From the NCBI GenBank assembly GCA_041177965.1, contig JBEGWF010000168.1:1-27114 (forward strand): a stretch of 27,114 nt of DNA. The letters run 5' to 3'. Position 1 is the stretch's first letter; each line of letters begins with the position of its first letter. This DNA comes from SXXZ01 sp041177965 (GTDB lineage: Bacteria; Verrucomicrobiota; Verrucomicrobiia; Limisphaerales; UBA9464). Position numbers and translations under genes: made by a program. Below are positions 14,880 through 24,065 of the stretch, in pieces. The notes under the pieces were generated by a model. The model ran no database searches. It was not told the origin of the DNA and saw only the letters and a program-made list of their open reading frames with translations.

Positions 14880-15736
14880 TCAGACCGTCTCCCATTCCCG
14901 GCCGCACCGGCCCAGGAACGCCTCCTGCAGGGCGCTCTGGCGTTCCGAGGTGGGCAGCGATCGGGAGTCGAGGGTGCTCGCGGGAACCAGTCCCCGCGTA
15001 CTGAACGTCAGGAAGACCCCGCAGGAGTCCGCCAATCGTGAAGCGGGCGCGGCGGTCTCGGTGACGTTCCAGCCCAGGTCGCGGGCCGCATCGATGATCG
15101 CCCCGCGGGTCACGCCCGGAAGGGCCCCGGCCGAAAGGCACGGCGTGTGGAGTCCCTCGGACTCCCACCAGAACACGTTGCCGCTGGAGCTTTCGGTCAC
15201 CATGCCGTGGGTGTTCACGAGGAGCGCCTCGTCGCATCCGGAAGCCTCGGCCTCGGCACGGGCCAGCACGTTCAGGAGCTTGTTGGCCGACTTGTGGGCG
15301 GAGAGAGGGTCGCCGGCGGCCACGGCGAAGGTCGTGCAGGTCTTCAGCCGGAGGGCCGGCCATCCGCCCGCGGGCATCGCCGGGGCCGGGTGCACCGTCA
15401 CGATCAGCCTCGGGGCGTCGGCCCCCCGGGGGGAATATCCGCGGGGCCCCGACCCCCGACTCAGATGGATCCTCACCGTGGCCTGCGGGGTGCCCAGCCC
15501 ATCGGTGATCGCGCGGATCCCGTCACGGACCCGGTCCTCGTCCCAGGGGATCCGGATTCCGAGGAACCGCGCGCCGCAGGCCAGGCGATCCCAGTGTTGC
15601 CGCCAGCGGAAGACCCGGCCGGAGTCCCAGGGCAGGCTCTCGAACAGGCCATCGCCATAAAGGAACGAACGGTCGTCCACGGGGATCACAGCCCCGGCGG
15701 CCGGGATGATCCGCCCATCCATCCAGACGAGATCGC

Positions 15737-15740
<4 letters not shown>
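14880..15740 (-). CDS. pabC: Aminodeoxychorismate lyase-like class IV PLP enzyme
   Basis: A 286-residue fold-type IV PLP enzyme (the branched-chain / D-amino-acid aminotransferase and ADC lyase family). The opening DRSFLYGDGLFES and the lysine motif AHKSANKLLNVLARAEAEA (Lys150 by alignment with D-amino-acid aminotransferase), then GCDEALLVNTHGMVTES and SGNVFW, are typical. Its position directly after pabB, with the GTG start overlapping the pabB TGA by four bases, argues for 4-amino-4-deoxychorismate lyase, which yields p-aminobenzoate and pyruvate for folate. The PLP fold alone would also allow a branched-chain or D-amino-acid aminotransferase. A later in-frame ATG (Met7, 15722) is an alternative start. 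Confidence 0.85.
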
Positions 15741-17182
<1,442 letters not shown>

Positions 17183-17331
17183 GGAGCGATGGGGCGTCCG
17201 GGCCCCTCGCCGGGCGGTGGTTCCCGAATCGGCAGGACTCCCGATGTCGCGCCCGGCATGCCCGACGGTGACTCACCGCCGGATGGCGTCAACCGGGCGT
17301 CGTGGCGCGACCGGGTGGAGGCATCCCCATG

Positions 17332-17368
17332 AAAAACGCCGGGGAAGCCCTGAAGGCTCCTCCGGCGT
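17332..17368 (-). terminator. Intrinsic terminator of the FKBP gene
   Basis: On the minus strand ACGCCGG (17368-17362) pairs with CCGGCGT (17342-17336), with an inner AGCC/GGCT hairpin, and is followed by TTTTT (17336-17332). It lies 24 bases after the FKBP stop and insulates pabB. Confidence 0.8.
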
Positions 17369-17392
17369 CCTTGGGAATCCGTGGTGAACGGG

Positions 17393-18094
17393 TTACTTGC
17401 CCGCCTCGATGCCGAGCAGCTCCACTTCGAAGATCAGGGTGGAGTTCGGCCCGATGGCCCCGCCCGCGCCCTGTTCGCCGTAGGCGAGGGCCGAGGGGAT
17501 GGTGAACTGGAACTTGTCGCCCACCTTCATGAGCTGCACGCCCTCGGTCCAACCCGGGATGACGCCGTTGAGGGGGAAGGAGATCGGTTCGCCGCGCTGG
17601 ACGGAGCTGTCGAAGACGGTGCCGTCGATGAGGGTGCCGTGGTAGTGGACCTTGACCGTGTCGGTGGCCTTCGGGCTCTTGCCGCCCTCTGCGCCCGCCT
17701 TCATCACCTTGTACTGGAGGCCGCTGGCGGTGGTCTTGACCCCGTCCTTCTTGGCGTTGGCCGCGAGGTATTCGGCTCCCTTCTTGGAGTTGTCGGTCGC
17801 CGCCTGGGCCTGCGCGGCCTGGCGCTTGGCCATGAGGGCCGTCTTGAAGTCGTTCATCACCTTCTCGAGTTCCGCATCCTTGAGCTTCAGCTTGCCTTCC
17901 ATGCCGTCGACGAGCCCGGCCCCGAGGGCCTTGGTGTCGAGGTCGAGGGACTGGCGCTTCATGCTGTTGGCGATGTCCGCCCCGATGGCGTAACTGGCGC
18001 GGACCTTCTCGGAGGTCAGGTCGAGCTTGTCCTCGGCAAGGGCGGCCGCGGTCGCGAGCGTGGTGGTCATCAGGATTCGGAAGGAGTTCTTCAT
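17393..18094 (-). CDS. Exported FKBP-type peptidyl-prolyl isomerase
   Basis: A 233-residue protein with a signal peptide (1-20, ending AALA-ED), probably periplasmic, so FkpA/Mip-like. Residues 25-115 are a helical N-terminal domain with many Lys and Ala, the usual dimerisation part, and about 135-230 is the FKBP catalytic domain: VKVHYHGTLIDGTVFDSS, NGVIPGWTEGVQLMKVGDK, IPSALAYGEQG and STLIFEVELLGI. These residues line the prolyl-isomerase pocket (Tyr, Asp, Phe, Trp, Tyr). It should help envelope-protein folding. A frame running 41 codons further upstream is not protein-like, so ATG 18094 is used. It stands alone between two terminators. Confidence 0.93.
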   Translation of the reverse strand: MKNSFRILMTTTLATAAALAEDKLDLTSEKVRASYAIGADIANSMKRQSLDLDTKALGAGLVDGMEGKLKLKDAELEKVMNDFKTALMAKRQAAQAQAATDNSKKGAEYLAANAKKDGVKTTASGLQYKVMKAGAEGGKSPKATDTVKVHYHGTLIDGTVFDSSVQRGEPISFPLNGVIPGWTEGVQLMKVGDKFQFTIPSALAYGEQGAGGAIGPNSTLIFEVELLGIEAGK

Positions 18095-18223
18095 GTTGCA
18101 GGAACGACGGGCGCCTAGGGCGCGGTGTCGATTCCGATCAACCTGCTGGAGATCCCGCCCCTCGGGAAGCAAAATGCGCGTCGGAATGGCCGCTCCGCGG
18201 AGATCCATGGCTCCCAACGGCGC

Positions 18224-18251
18224 GGGGCCGGGCCCATGGGGACCCGGCCCC
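18224..18251 (-). terminator. GC hairpin after the E3 gene, no T-run
   Basis: GGGGCCGGG (18224-18232) pairs with CCCGGCCCC (18243-18251); the loop contains the palindrome CCCATGGG. It lies 42 bases after the dihydrolipoyl dehydrogenase stop on the minus strand. No T-tract follows, so termination is uncertain; it is in the promoter region of the FKBP gene. Confidence 0.4.
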
Positions 18252-18292
18252 GGAGCATCCGAAGGCGGCCGAAAAAGGTCGGCGGAGGGGAC

Positions 18293-19714
18293 TCAGTGCT
18301 CCCTCTTCCTGGTGAACACGTGGGTGGAGTGACCGAAGAACACCTCGGCCCCCTCCATCAACGTCTCGCTGAGGGTCGGGTGCGGATGCACGATGGCGCC
18401 GAGGTCGTGGACCGTGGCTCCCATCTCGATGGCCACCGTGCCCTCGCCGATCAGTTCACCCGCTCCATGGCCGACGATGCCCACGCCGAGGATGCGCTCG
18501 GTGACGGGGTCGATGATGAGCTTGGTGGAGCCGTCGGTGCGGTCGTAGGTGAGTGCGCGGCCGCTGGCACCCCACGGGAACTTGACCACCTGGACCTCGA
18601 TGCCCTTGGCCTTGGCCTCGGTCTCGGTCAGGCCCACCCAGGCCACCTCGGGGTCGGTGAAGACCACCGCGGGGATCAGATAGTCGCGGTTCACCGCGTT
18701 GCCTTCGCCCGCCAGGTTCTCGACGGCGATGCGGGCCTCCTTGCTGGCCTTGTGGGCGAGCATGATGCCGCCGGCGATGTCGCCGATGGCGTAGATGTTC
18801 GGATCGGCGGTCGCCATGCGCTCGTCGACCTTGATGAACCCCTTGTCGTCGCGCTGGACGGCGGTGTTCTCGAGGCCGAGGTCCTGACCGTTGGGCACGC
18901 GGCCCACCGAGACCAGCACCCGGTCGTACTTCTCCTCCATCTTCTGACCGTTGAACTCGGAGGTGACCTGGATCTGCTTTCCGGAGGTCTTGATCTCCAA
19001 GACCTTCGATTTCAGCCGGACCTCCTGGAACGCCTTCTTGGCGTAGGCCGCCACCGGGCGGACGAGGTCGGGGTCGGCGCCCGCGAGGATCGCCTCCATG
19101 GCCTCGATCACCGTGACCTTGGAGCCCATCGAGGCGTAGACCGTGCCGAGTTCCATGCCGATGTAGCCGCCGCCGATGACCAGCAGCTTCTCGGGGATGT
19201 CGGCGATCTCGAGGGCCTCGGTGGAGGTCATCACCCGGGGATTGCCCAGGTCGAAGGCCTTGGGCAGCGCGGGACGCGAACCGGCGGCGATGATGGCCTT
19301 CTCGAAGGTGACATACTTCTGACCCTCGGGGGTCTCGACGCGCAGCTTGGTCGACGATTCGAAGATCGCCTTGCCCTGCAGCACGCTGACGCCGCGCATC
19401 TTGGCGAGGCTGGCGATGCCGGAGCCGAGCTTCTCGAGGATCGATTCCTTCCAGGCCCTCAGGCGGTTCAGGTCGATCTGTGGGTCGCCGAAGCTGATGC
19501 CCCGGTGCGCCGACTCCTTGGCCGCGGTGATCATGTGCGAGGCGTTCAGCAGCGCCTTGGACGGAATGCACCCGCGGTTCATGCAGACGCCGCCGAGACG
19601 GGGGTCGCGCTCGATGAGCAGCACCTTCTTGCCCAGATCGGCGGCGTAGAACGCGGCGGCATATCCCCCGGGTCCGGCACCGATGACGACGATTTCAGTC
19701 TGGATCGCTTCCAT
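18293..19714 (-). CDS. lpdA: Dihydrolipoyl dehydrogenase (E3)
   Basis: A 473-residue flavoprotein that reoxidises dihydrolipoyl groups and passes electrons to NAD+. It has the FAD-binding GAGPGGYAAA, the redox disulfide GGVCMNRGCIPSK (Cys44, Cys49), the NAD-binding GGGYIGMELG, the second FAD contact YAIGDIAGG, and the catalytic HPHPTLSE (His445, Glu450). It lies 15 bases after the E2 gene, so the two are one operon. The ATG start matches the family's usual N-terminus. Length is normal. Confidence 0.96.
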   Translation of the reverse strand: MEAIQTEIVVIGAGPGGYAAAFYAADLGKKVLLIERDPRLGGVCMNRGCIPSKALLNASHMITAAKESAHRGISFGDPQIDLNRLRAWKESILEKLGSGIASLAKMRGVSVLQGKAIFESSTKLRVETPEGQKYVTFEKAIIAAGSRPALPKAFDLGNPRVMTSTEALEIADIPEKLLVIGGGYIGMELGTVYASMGSKVTVIEAMEAILAGADPDLVRPVAAYAKKAFQEVRLKSKVLEIKTSGKQIQVTSEFNGQKMEEKYDRVLVSVGRVPNGQDLGLENTAVQRDDKGFIKVDERMATADPNIYAIGDIAGGIMLAHKASKEARIAVENLAGEGNAVNRDYLIPAVVFTDPEVAWVGLTETEAKAKGIEVQVVKFPWGASGRALTYDRTDGSTKLIIDPVTERILGVGIVGHGAGELIGEGTVAIEMGATVHDLGAIVHPHPTLSETLMEGAEVFFGHSTHVFTRKREH

Positions 19715-19729
19715 GGTCGGGTAGGGGTG

Positions 19730-21016
19730 TCAGAGCTTCACCGCGGAGGCCGGGAATGTCTCGATGGCCTGGACGAGGTCCACCGTGAACCGGGCGGCCG
19801 ATCCGCCGTCGATGACGCGGTGGTCGTAGCTGATGGTCAGCGGCAGGATCGGGCGGGCCTCGATCTTGCCCTCGGCCGTCACGACCGGCTTGAGCGACGT
19901 CTTGCCCAGGCCGAGGATGGCGACCTCGGGCTTGTTGATGATCGGGGTGAAGTGGGAACCGCCGATGGCACCCTGGTTGGACACCGTGAAGGAACCGCCC
20001 TTCATCGAGTCGGGCGACAGCTTCCGGTCCCGGGCCAGCGCCGCGATCTCCGCCAGTTCCTTGGCGATCTCCAGCAGCGACTTCTTGTCGGCGTCACGGA
20101 GCACCGGGACCAGCAGGCCCGCGTCGGTGTCGACCGCGATCCCGATGTGGTAGTAGTGCTTGATGATGAGGGTCTCGGCGACCTCCTGCAGGCTCGCGTT
20201 GAATTTCGGGTGCTTCTGGAGGGTGCCGACCAGGGCCTTGATCAGGAAGTGGGTCGGCGTGAGCTTGGCCCCGGCCTTTTCGTAGGCGGCCTTGAACTGG
20301 GATCGCAGCGCCTCGATGCCGCTCATGTCCGCGTCGGCGAACTGGGTGACATGGGGCAGGGTGACCTTGTTCTCGACCATCCGGGCCGAGATGACCTTCC
20401 GCAACTGGGTCAGCGGTTCGCTCGTGACCGGTCCGAAGACCGCGAAGTCCTGGTTGACCAGCGGGAAGCTCAGGCCCTGGGGCCCCTCGGCGTACTTGCC
20501 GGCCCGGGCCACCTTGGCCTCGAGCTTGCCCACGTAGCGCGCGAGGTCTTCGATGACCACGCGGCCACCGGAGGCCGATCCGCGGACGCGGCTCAGGGGG
20601 ATGCCGAGCTCTCGGGCGACCTTGCGGACGTAGGGGCTTGCGGCGGGTACCGGGCCGTCGTCTTCGGCGGCGGCCGGTGTGACGTCGTCATCGTCATCCT
20701 CGACCTCCACCGGCCGGGCCGCACGGGGAGCGGCGGCCTTCTTGGCAGCCGGGGCCGCCGGAGCGGCGGCGGCCGAACCGCCGTCGCCCCCTTCTAGGCT
20801 CAGCAGCACGGCCCCGACGGTGATCGTGTCGCCTTCCTTGACGGAGATCGCGGTGATCTTCCCGCCGGCCGGAGAGGGGATGGGCGCGATGGCCTTCTCC
20901 GACTCGAGCTCGAGGATTGTCTGACCGGCGCTGATGGTGTCGCCGACCTTGACGAGAACGCTGACGACCTTGCCGCTGTCAGCGCCTTCTCCGACCTTGG
21001 GAAACCTTACGTCCAT
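19730..21016 (-). CDS. 2-oxo acid dehydrogenase E2 (pyruvate-type acyltransferase)
   Basis: A 428-residue E2. One lipoyl domain (1-80) carries the lipoylated Lys41 in ELESEKA. A flexible Ala/Pro-rich linker with an acidic EVEDDDDDVT run leads to the peripheral-subunit binding segment (about 155-190, VRKVARELGIPLSRVRGSASGGRV), then the catalytic acyltransferase domain with SYDHRVIDGG (His399). This is the core of pyruvate dehydrogenase, or possibly branched-chain or 2-oxoglutarate dehydrogenase; the sequence resembles pyruvate-type E2, but specificity cannot be proved. E1 is not adjacent. ATG 21016 is used because the lipoyl domain starts there; a 28-residue extension is unlike protein. Its promoter must lie in the 170-base gap shared with the metallo-hydrolase. 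Confidence 0.93.
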   Translation of the reverse strand: MDVRFPKVGEGADSGKVVSVLVKVGDTISAGQTILELESEKAIAPIPSPAGGKITAISVKEGDTITVGAVLLSLEGGDGGSAAAAPAAPAAKKAAAPRAARPVEVEDDDDDVTPAAAEDDGPVPAASPYVRKVARELGIPLSRVRGSASGGRVVIEDLARYVGKLEAKVARAGKYAEGPQGLSFPLVNQDFAVFGPVTSEPLTQLRKVISARMVENKVTLPHVTQFADADMSGIEALRSQFKAAYEKAGAKLTPTHFLIKALVGTLQKHPKFNASLQEVAETLIIKHYYHIGIAVDTDAGLLVPVLRDADKKSLLEIAKELAEIAALARDRKLSPDSMKGGSFTVSNQGAIGGSHFTPIINKPEVAILGLGKTSLKPVVTAEGKIEARPILPLTISYDHRVIDGGSAARFTVDLVQAIETFPASAVKL

Positions 21017-21151
21017 AAGTTTTGACGGGGCAATGTGTGGCAAGTGCTCCCCGGGGTGAAATTGTTTTTTTGAGGGGTCGGGGCGGACGGTGTTTGACAT
21101 CCCGTCGATGGCCCGGTCGGAAGTGTCCCCCCGAGTGGACCGAGGTTCGGC

Positions 21152-21186
21152 TTGGAGGCCCCCGGGGCGCCCCCTATCCTGAATGC
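21152..21186 (+). promoter_or_regulatory. Promoter of the beta-CASP gene, apparently leaderless
   Basis: TTGGAG (21152-21157), a 17-base spacer, and TATCCT (21175-21180) form a plausible sigma-70-type promoter. The start ATG at 21187 is six bases after the -10 box, exactly where transcription would begin, so the mRNA may lack a leader. No ribosome site is present. Confidence 0.5.
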
Positions 21187-22581
21187 ATGAAGATCCATTA
21201 CCTCGGCGCCACCCGGACCACCACCGGTTCGATGTATCTGGTGGAGGTCAACGGTCATCGGATCCTGCTGGAATGCGGGCTCTATCAGGGCCGTCGCGAG
21301 GAATCCATCCACCGCAATCGCGAGTTCCCCTTCGATCCGGCCACCCTCGACGCCGTGGTCCTGAGCCATGCCCACATCGACCATGCGGGCAACCTGCCCA
21401 ACCTCTGCAAGCAGGGTTATCAGGGCAACATCTACGCCACCTTCGCCACCCGGGACCTGTGCGCGGTCATGCTCGAGGACTCGGCCCGGGTCCAGTGGGC
21501 CGACAGCCAGTATGTCTCCAAGCAGCGGGCCCGGCAGGGTCTCCCTCCGGTCGAGCCCCTCTACACGGTCGAGGATGCCGAGCGGGCCACCCGGCAGTTC
21601 GTGGCCATCAATTACGGGCGGCGGATGCCCTTGGTGGACGGGGTCACGCTCGAATTCAGGGACGCCGGGCACATCCTCGGATCCGCCCAGGTCATCCTCG
21701 ATGTGCGGGAGGGTTCCCGGCATTTCCGATACCTGTTCTCGGGCGACATCGGGCGTCCGTCCCAGGAGATCCTGCGCGATCCGGAACCGGTGGAGGACGT
21801 GGATTTCCTGCAGATGGAGAGCACCTACGGCGATCGCGAGCACGGGGATGCCACCTTTTCCCGCGAGGAATTGTGCCGGGTGGTCGCCGGGGCCCTCTCC
21901 CGGGGTGGCAAGGTCATCATTCCATCGTTCGCCGTGGGGCGCACCCAGCAATTGGTCTACGTCCTGAACCAGTTGACCGAGTCCGGTTGCCTCCCGGAGG
22001 TGCCGATCTTCGTCGACAGCCCGTTGAGCGTGAATGCGACCGAGGTGTTCCGCCTGCACCCCGAGTGCTTCGACACCGAGGCCTATGAACACCTGCGCAC
22101 CAAGGGCAATCCCTTCGGCATGGACCACCTGATCTACATCCGCGAGGCCGCGCAGTCCAAGAAGCTCAACGAATTCGACAAACCCTGCATCATCATCAGC
22201 GCCTCGGGAATGGCGGAGGCGGGGCGCATCCGGCATCACCTGAGCCACAACCTGGCGGATCCGCGCAACCTGGTGCTCTTCGTGGGCTATTGCGCCGAAC
22301 ACACCCTCGGGCACCTCATCGTCTCGGGCCGAAATCCCGTGAACATCTTCGGCATTCCCCACGAGGTGAAGGCCCAGGTGGCCCGCATCGACGCGTTTTC
22401 CGGGCATGCCGGCAAGTCCGAGTTGGTCGCCTACGTCCGGTCGCTGACGGGGTCGCTGAAGAAGATCACCGTCATCCACGGAGAGGAGTCCGCGTCGCTG
22501 GCCTTCGGGCAGACGCTTCGGGACCTCCGGCCCCAGGCCGAGGTGATCGTTCCGCAGAGGGGACAGATCGTGGAATTCTGA
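21187..22581 (+). CDS. Beta-CASP metallo-beta-lactamase-fold ribonuclease-like hydrolase
   Basis: A 464-residue metal hydrolase. The zinc site HAHIDHAG (His61, His63, Asp65, His66), GHILGSAQ and SGDIGR mark the metallo-beta-lactamase fold; after it comes the beta-CASP insertion (FVDSPLS, IIISASGMAEAGRIRHHL), and a C-terminal segment with FSGHAGKSEL carries the last His motif. Such proteins act on RNA or, less often, DNA, as in CPSF-73-like and RNase J relatives; this form is the exported-RNA-specificity type common in bacteria, with an unknown substrate. ATG 21187 is used; the ATG at 21183 is in another frame. It begins a rightward unit with argJ 99 bases downstream. Confidence 0.9.
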   Translation: MKIHYLGATRTTTGSMYLVEVNGHRILLECGLYQGRREESIHRNREFPFDPATLDAVVLSHAHIDHAGNLPNLCKQGYQGNIYATFATRDLCAVMLEDSARVQWADSQYVSKQRARQGLPPVEPLYTVEDAERATRQFVAINYGRRMPLVDGVTLEFRDAGHILGSAQVILDVREGSRHFRYLFSGDIGRPSQEILRDPEPVEDVDFLQMESTYGDREHGDATFSREELCRVVAGALSRGGKVIIPSFAVGRTQQLVYVLNQLTESGCLPEVPIFVDSPLSVNATEVFRLHPECFDTEAYEHLRTKGNPFGMDHLIYIREAAQSKKLNEFDKPCIIISASGMAEAGRIRHHLSHNLADPRNLVLFVGYCAEHTLGHLIVSGRNPVNIFGIPHEVKAQVARIDAFSGHAGKSELVAYVRSLTGSLKKITVIHGEESASLAFGQTLRDLRPQAEVIVPQRGQIVEF

Positions 22582-22588
22582 GGCGGGC

Positions 22589-22606
22589 GCGGGTCGGGGA
22601 ACCCGC
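22589..22606 (+). terminator. Short hairpin after the beta-CASP gene
   Basis: GCGGGT (22589-22594) pairs with ACCCGC (22601-22606), loop of six, eight bases after the stop. No T-run follows directly, so it is a weak candidate. It separates the beta-CASP gene from argJ. Confidence 0.3.
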
Positions 22607-22645
22607 AGGCCTTGGCGGTTTTCGAGGCGGGCCGATGGTTTGGGA

Positions 22646-22680
22646 TTGTTTCCTGCGCCCGGGTCCGCTTCAAACCGGGC
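22646..22680 (+). promoter_or_regulatory. Possible leaderless promoter of argJ
   Basis: TTGTTT (22646-22651), a 17-base spacer, and TTCAAA (22669-22674) lie six bases before the GTG at 22681. The hexamers match the consensus in only three of six positions each, but the spacing repeats that of the beta-CASP gene. Confidence 0.3.
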
Positions 22681-24036
22681 GTGCAATCGAAGTTCAAGCC
22701 GGTCGACGGTTCCGTGGTGGCCCCCCAGGGATTCCTCGCGGGCGGGGTTTTTTGCGACATCAAGCGTCTGGGCACCGGCAAGGGTTCCGACAAGGGGCGC
22801 AAGCGGGACCTCTGCCTGCTGGTCAGCGAGACGCCCGCGGCCGTGGCCGGCCTGTTCACCACCAACCAGATCTGCGCCGCGCCGGTGAAGGTCTGCGTCT
22901 CTCGGGTGGCCAAGGGTGTCGCCCAGGCGGTGGTGGTCAACAGCGGCAACGCCAACGCCTGCACGGGGCGCCAGGGCATGAAGGACGCCCTGGCCATGAC
23001 GGGCCTGGCCGAACGGGCACTGGGGCTGTCCACCGGACGGGTGCTGGTGGGATCGACCGGCCGCATCGGGGTTCAACTGCCCATGGATCAGGTGGCCTCG
23101 GGCATCGTCTCCGCGGCCGAAGTGCTGGGCTCGACGCCCGATCACGCCTCCCATGCGGCCGAGGCCATCATGACCAGCGATTCGCGCCCGAAGACCCTGG
23201 CGATCGAATTCAAGGTCGGCGGCAAGACCGTGCGCATCGGAGGGATGTGCAAGGGCGCCGGCATGATCCAACCGGGGATGTCCCCCACCGGAGCGCGTCC
23301 GGCGACCGTTCCCTCCGGAGTCCCGGCCGGGCTGCACGCCACGATGCTGTGCTTCATCACCACCGATTGCGACATCGCGGCCAAGCCGCTCCAGGCGGCC
23401 CTCAACGAGGCGGTGGCCGCAAGCTTCAACCGCATCACGGTGGATGGCGACATGAGCACCAACGACACGGTGCTGGCCCTGGCCAACGGCTTGGCCGGGA
23501 ACACCCCCATCCGCAAGGCCTCCGGCAAGGACTTCGAGGTCTTCCAGGCCGCGCTGTCCCAGGTCTGTCTGGCGTTGGCCAAGATGATCGTCTGCGACGG
23601 CGAGGGGGTGCACAGGGTGGTGACGGTCCGGGTCGAGGGGGCGAGGTCCTTCAACGACGCCGATGCCGCCGCCCGCGCGGTGGCCAACAGCGCCCTGGTC
23701 AAGACCAGTTGGCATGGCGGCGATCCCAACTGGGGCCGCATCATCGACGCTCTGGGTTACAGTTCGGCCAGGATCGTGGAGGACAAGGTGGACATCGGAT
23801 ATTCGGTCTCGGGCTCCCGCAAGATCCTCTGGAGTCTGCGACGGGGCCAACCGACCAAGACCCCGTTCGCCGATCTGTGGAAGGCGGTGCAGGCCGACAC
23901 CTTCGAGTTGCACATCCGGCTCAATCTGGGCAAGGCCGCGGCCGTCATGTACGCCGCCGACCTGACCGAGGAGTACGTGGACTTCAACAAGGGGGCGATC
24001 GCCGATCCCAGCCAGGCCGGGGCGTTGGGGGGCTGA
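22681..24036 (+). CDS. argJ: Bifunctional ornithine acetyltransferase / N-acetylglutamate synthase, with insert
   Basis: A 451-residue ArgJ that moves the acetyl group from N-acetylornithine to glutamate (and, if bifunctional, uses acetyl-CoA) in arginine synthesis. Evidence: APQGFLAGGVF near the start, LFTTNQICAAPVK, VVNSGNANACTG, KGAGMI, HATMLCFITTD, and the C-terminal EYVDFNKG. ArgJ cuts itself at an Ala-Thr bond, here Ala220-Thr221, and Thr221 is the nucleophile. Unusually, an insert of about 19 residues (201-219, rich in Pro, Ala, Gly) separates the GMIQPGM segment from ATML, where most ArgJ have PNMATML. The start is GTG 22681; an upstream TTG at 22612 would add 23 non-conserved residues. 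Confidence 0.9.
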   Translation: MQSKFKPVDGSVVAPQGFLAGGVFCDIKRLGTGKGSDKGRKRDLCLLVSETPAAVAGLFTTNQICAAPVKVCVSRVAKGVAQAVVVNSGNANACTGRQGMKDALAMTGLAERALGLSTGRVLVGSTGRIGVQLPMDQVASGIVSAAEVLGSTPDHASHAAEAIMTSDSRPKTLAIEFKVGGKTVRIGGMCKGAGMIQPGMSPTGARPATVPSGVPAGLHATMLCFITTDCDIAAKPLQAALNEAVAASFNRITVDGDMSTNDTVLALANGLAGNTPIRKASGKDFEVFQAALSQVCLALAKMIVCDGEGVHRVVTVRVEGARSFNDADAAARAVANSALVKTSWHGGDPNWGRIIDALGYSSARIVEDKVDIGYSVSGSRKILWSLRRGQPTKTPFADLWKAVQADTFELHIRLNLGKAAAVMYAADLTEEYVDFNKGAIADPSQAGALGG

Positions 24037-24037
24037 G

Positions 24038-24058
24038 TCCGCGGTGTGGAGCCGCGGA
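24038..24058. terminator. Hairpin between convergent argJ and PLP-homeostasis genes
   Basis: TCCGCGG (24038-24044) pairs with CCGCGGA (24052-24058), seven-base loop. It fills most of the 29-base gap between two convergent stop codons and could serve both strands. It has no T-run. Confidence 0.45.
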
Positions 24059-24065
24059 GGCCGCC

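Noticed and set aside
18125..20797. An 890-codon open frame (+) opposite the E3 and E2 genes
   Set aside because: Antisense to two certain enzymes; no recognisable domain.
21017..21100. A 28-residue N-terminal extension of E2
   Set aside because: The lipoyl domain begins at ATG 21016 and the extension overlaps the likely promoter.
21091..21122. TTGACA at 21094-21099 as a promoter of the beta-CASP gene
   Set aside because: No -10-like hexamer lies 16-18 bases downstream (TCGGAA at the 17-base spacing), whereas TTGGAG/TATCCT nearer the start fits.
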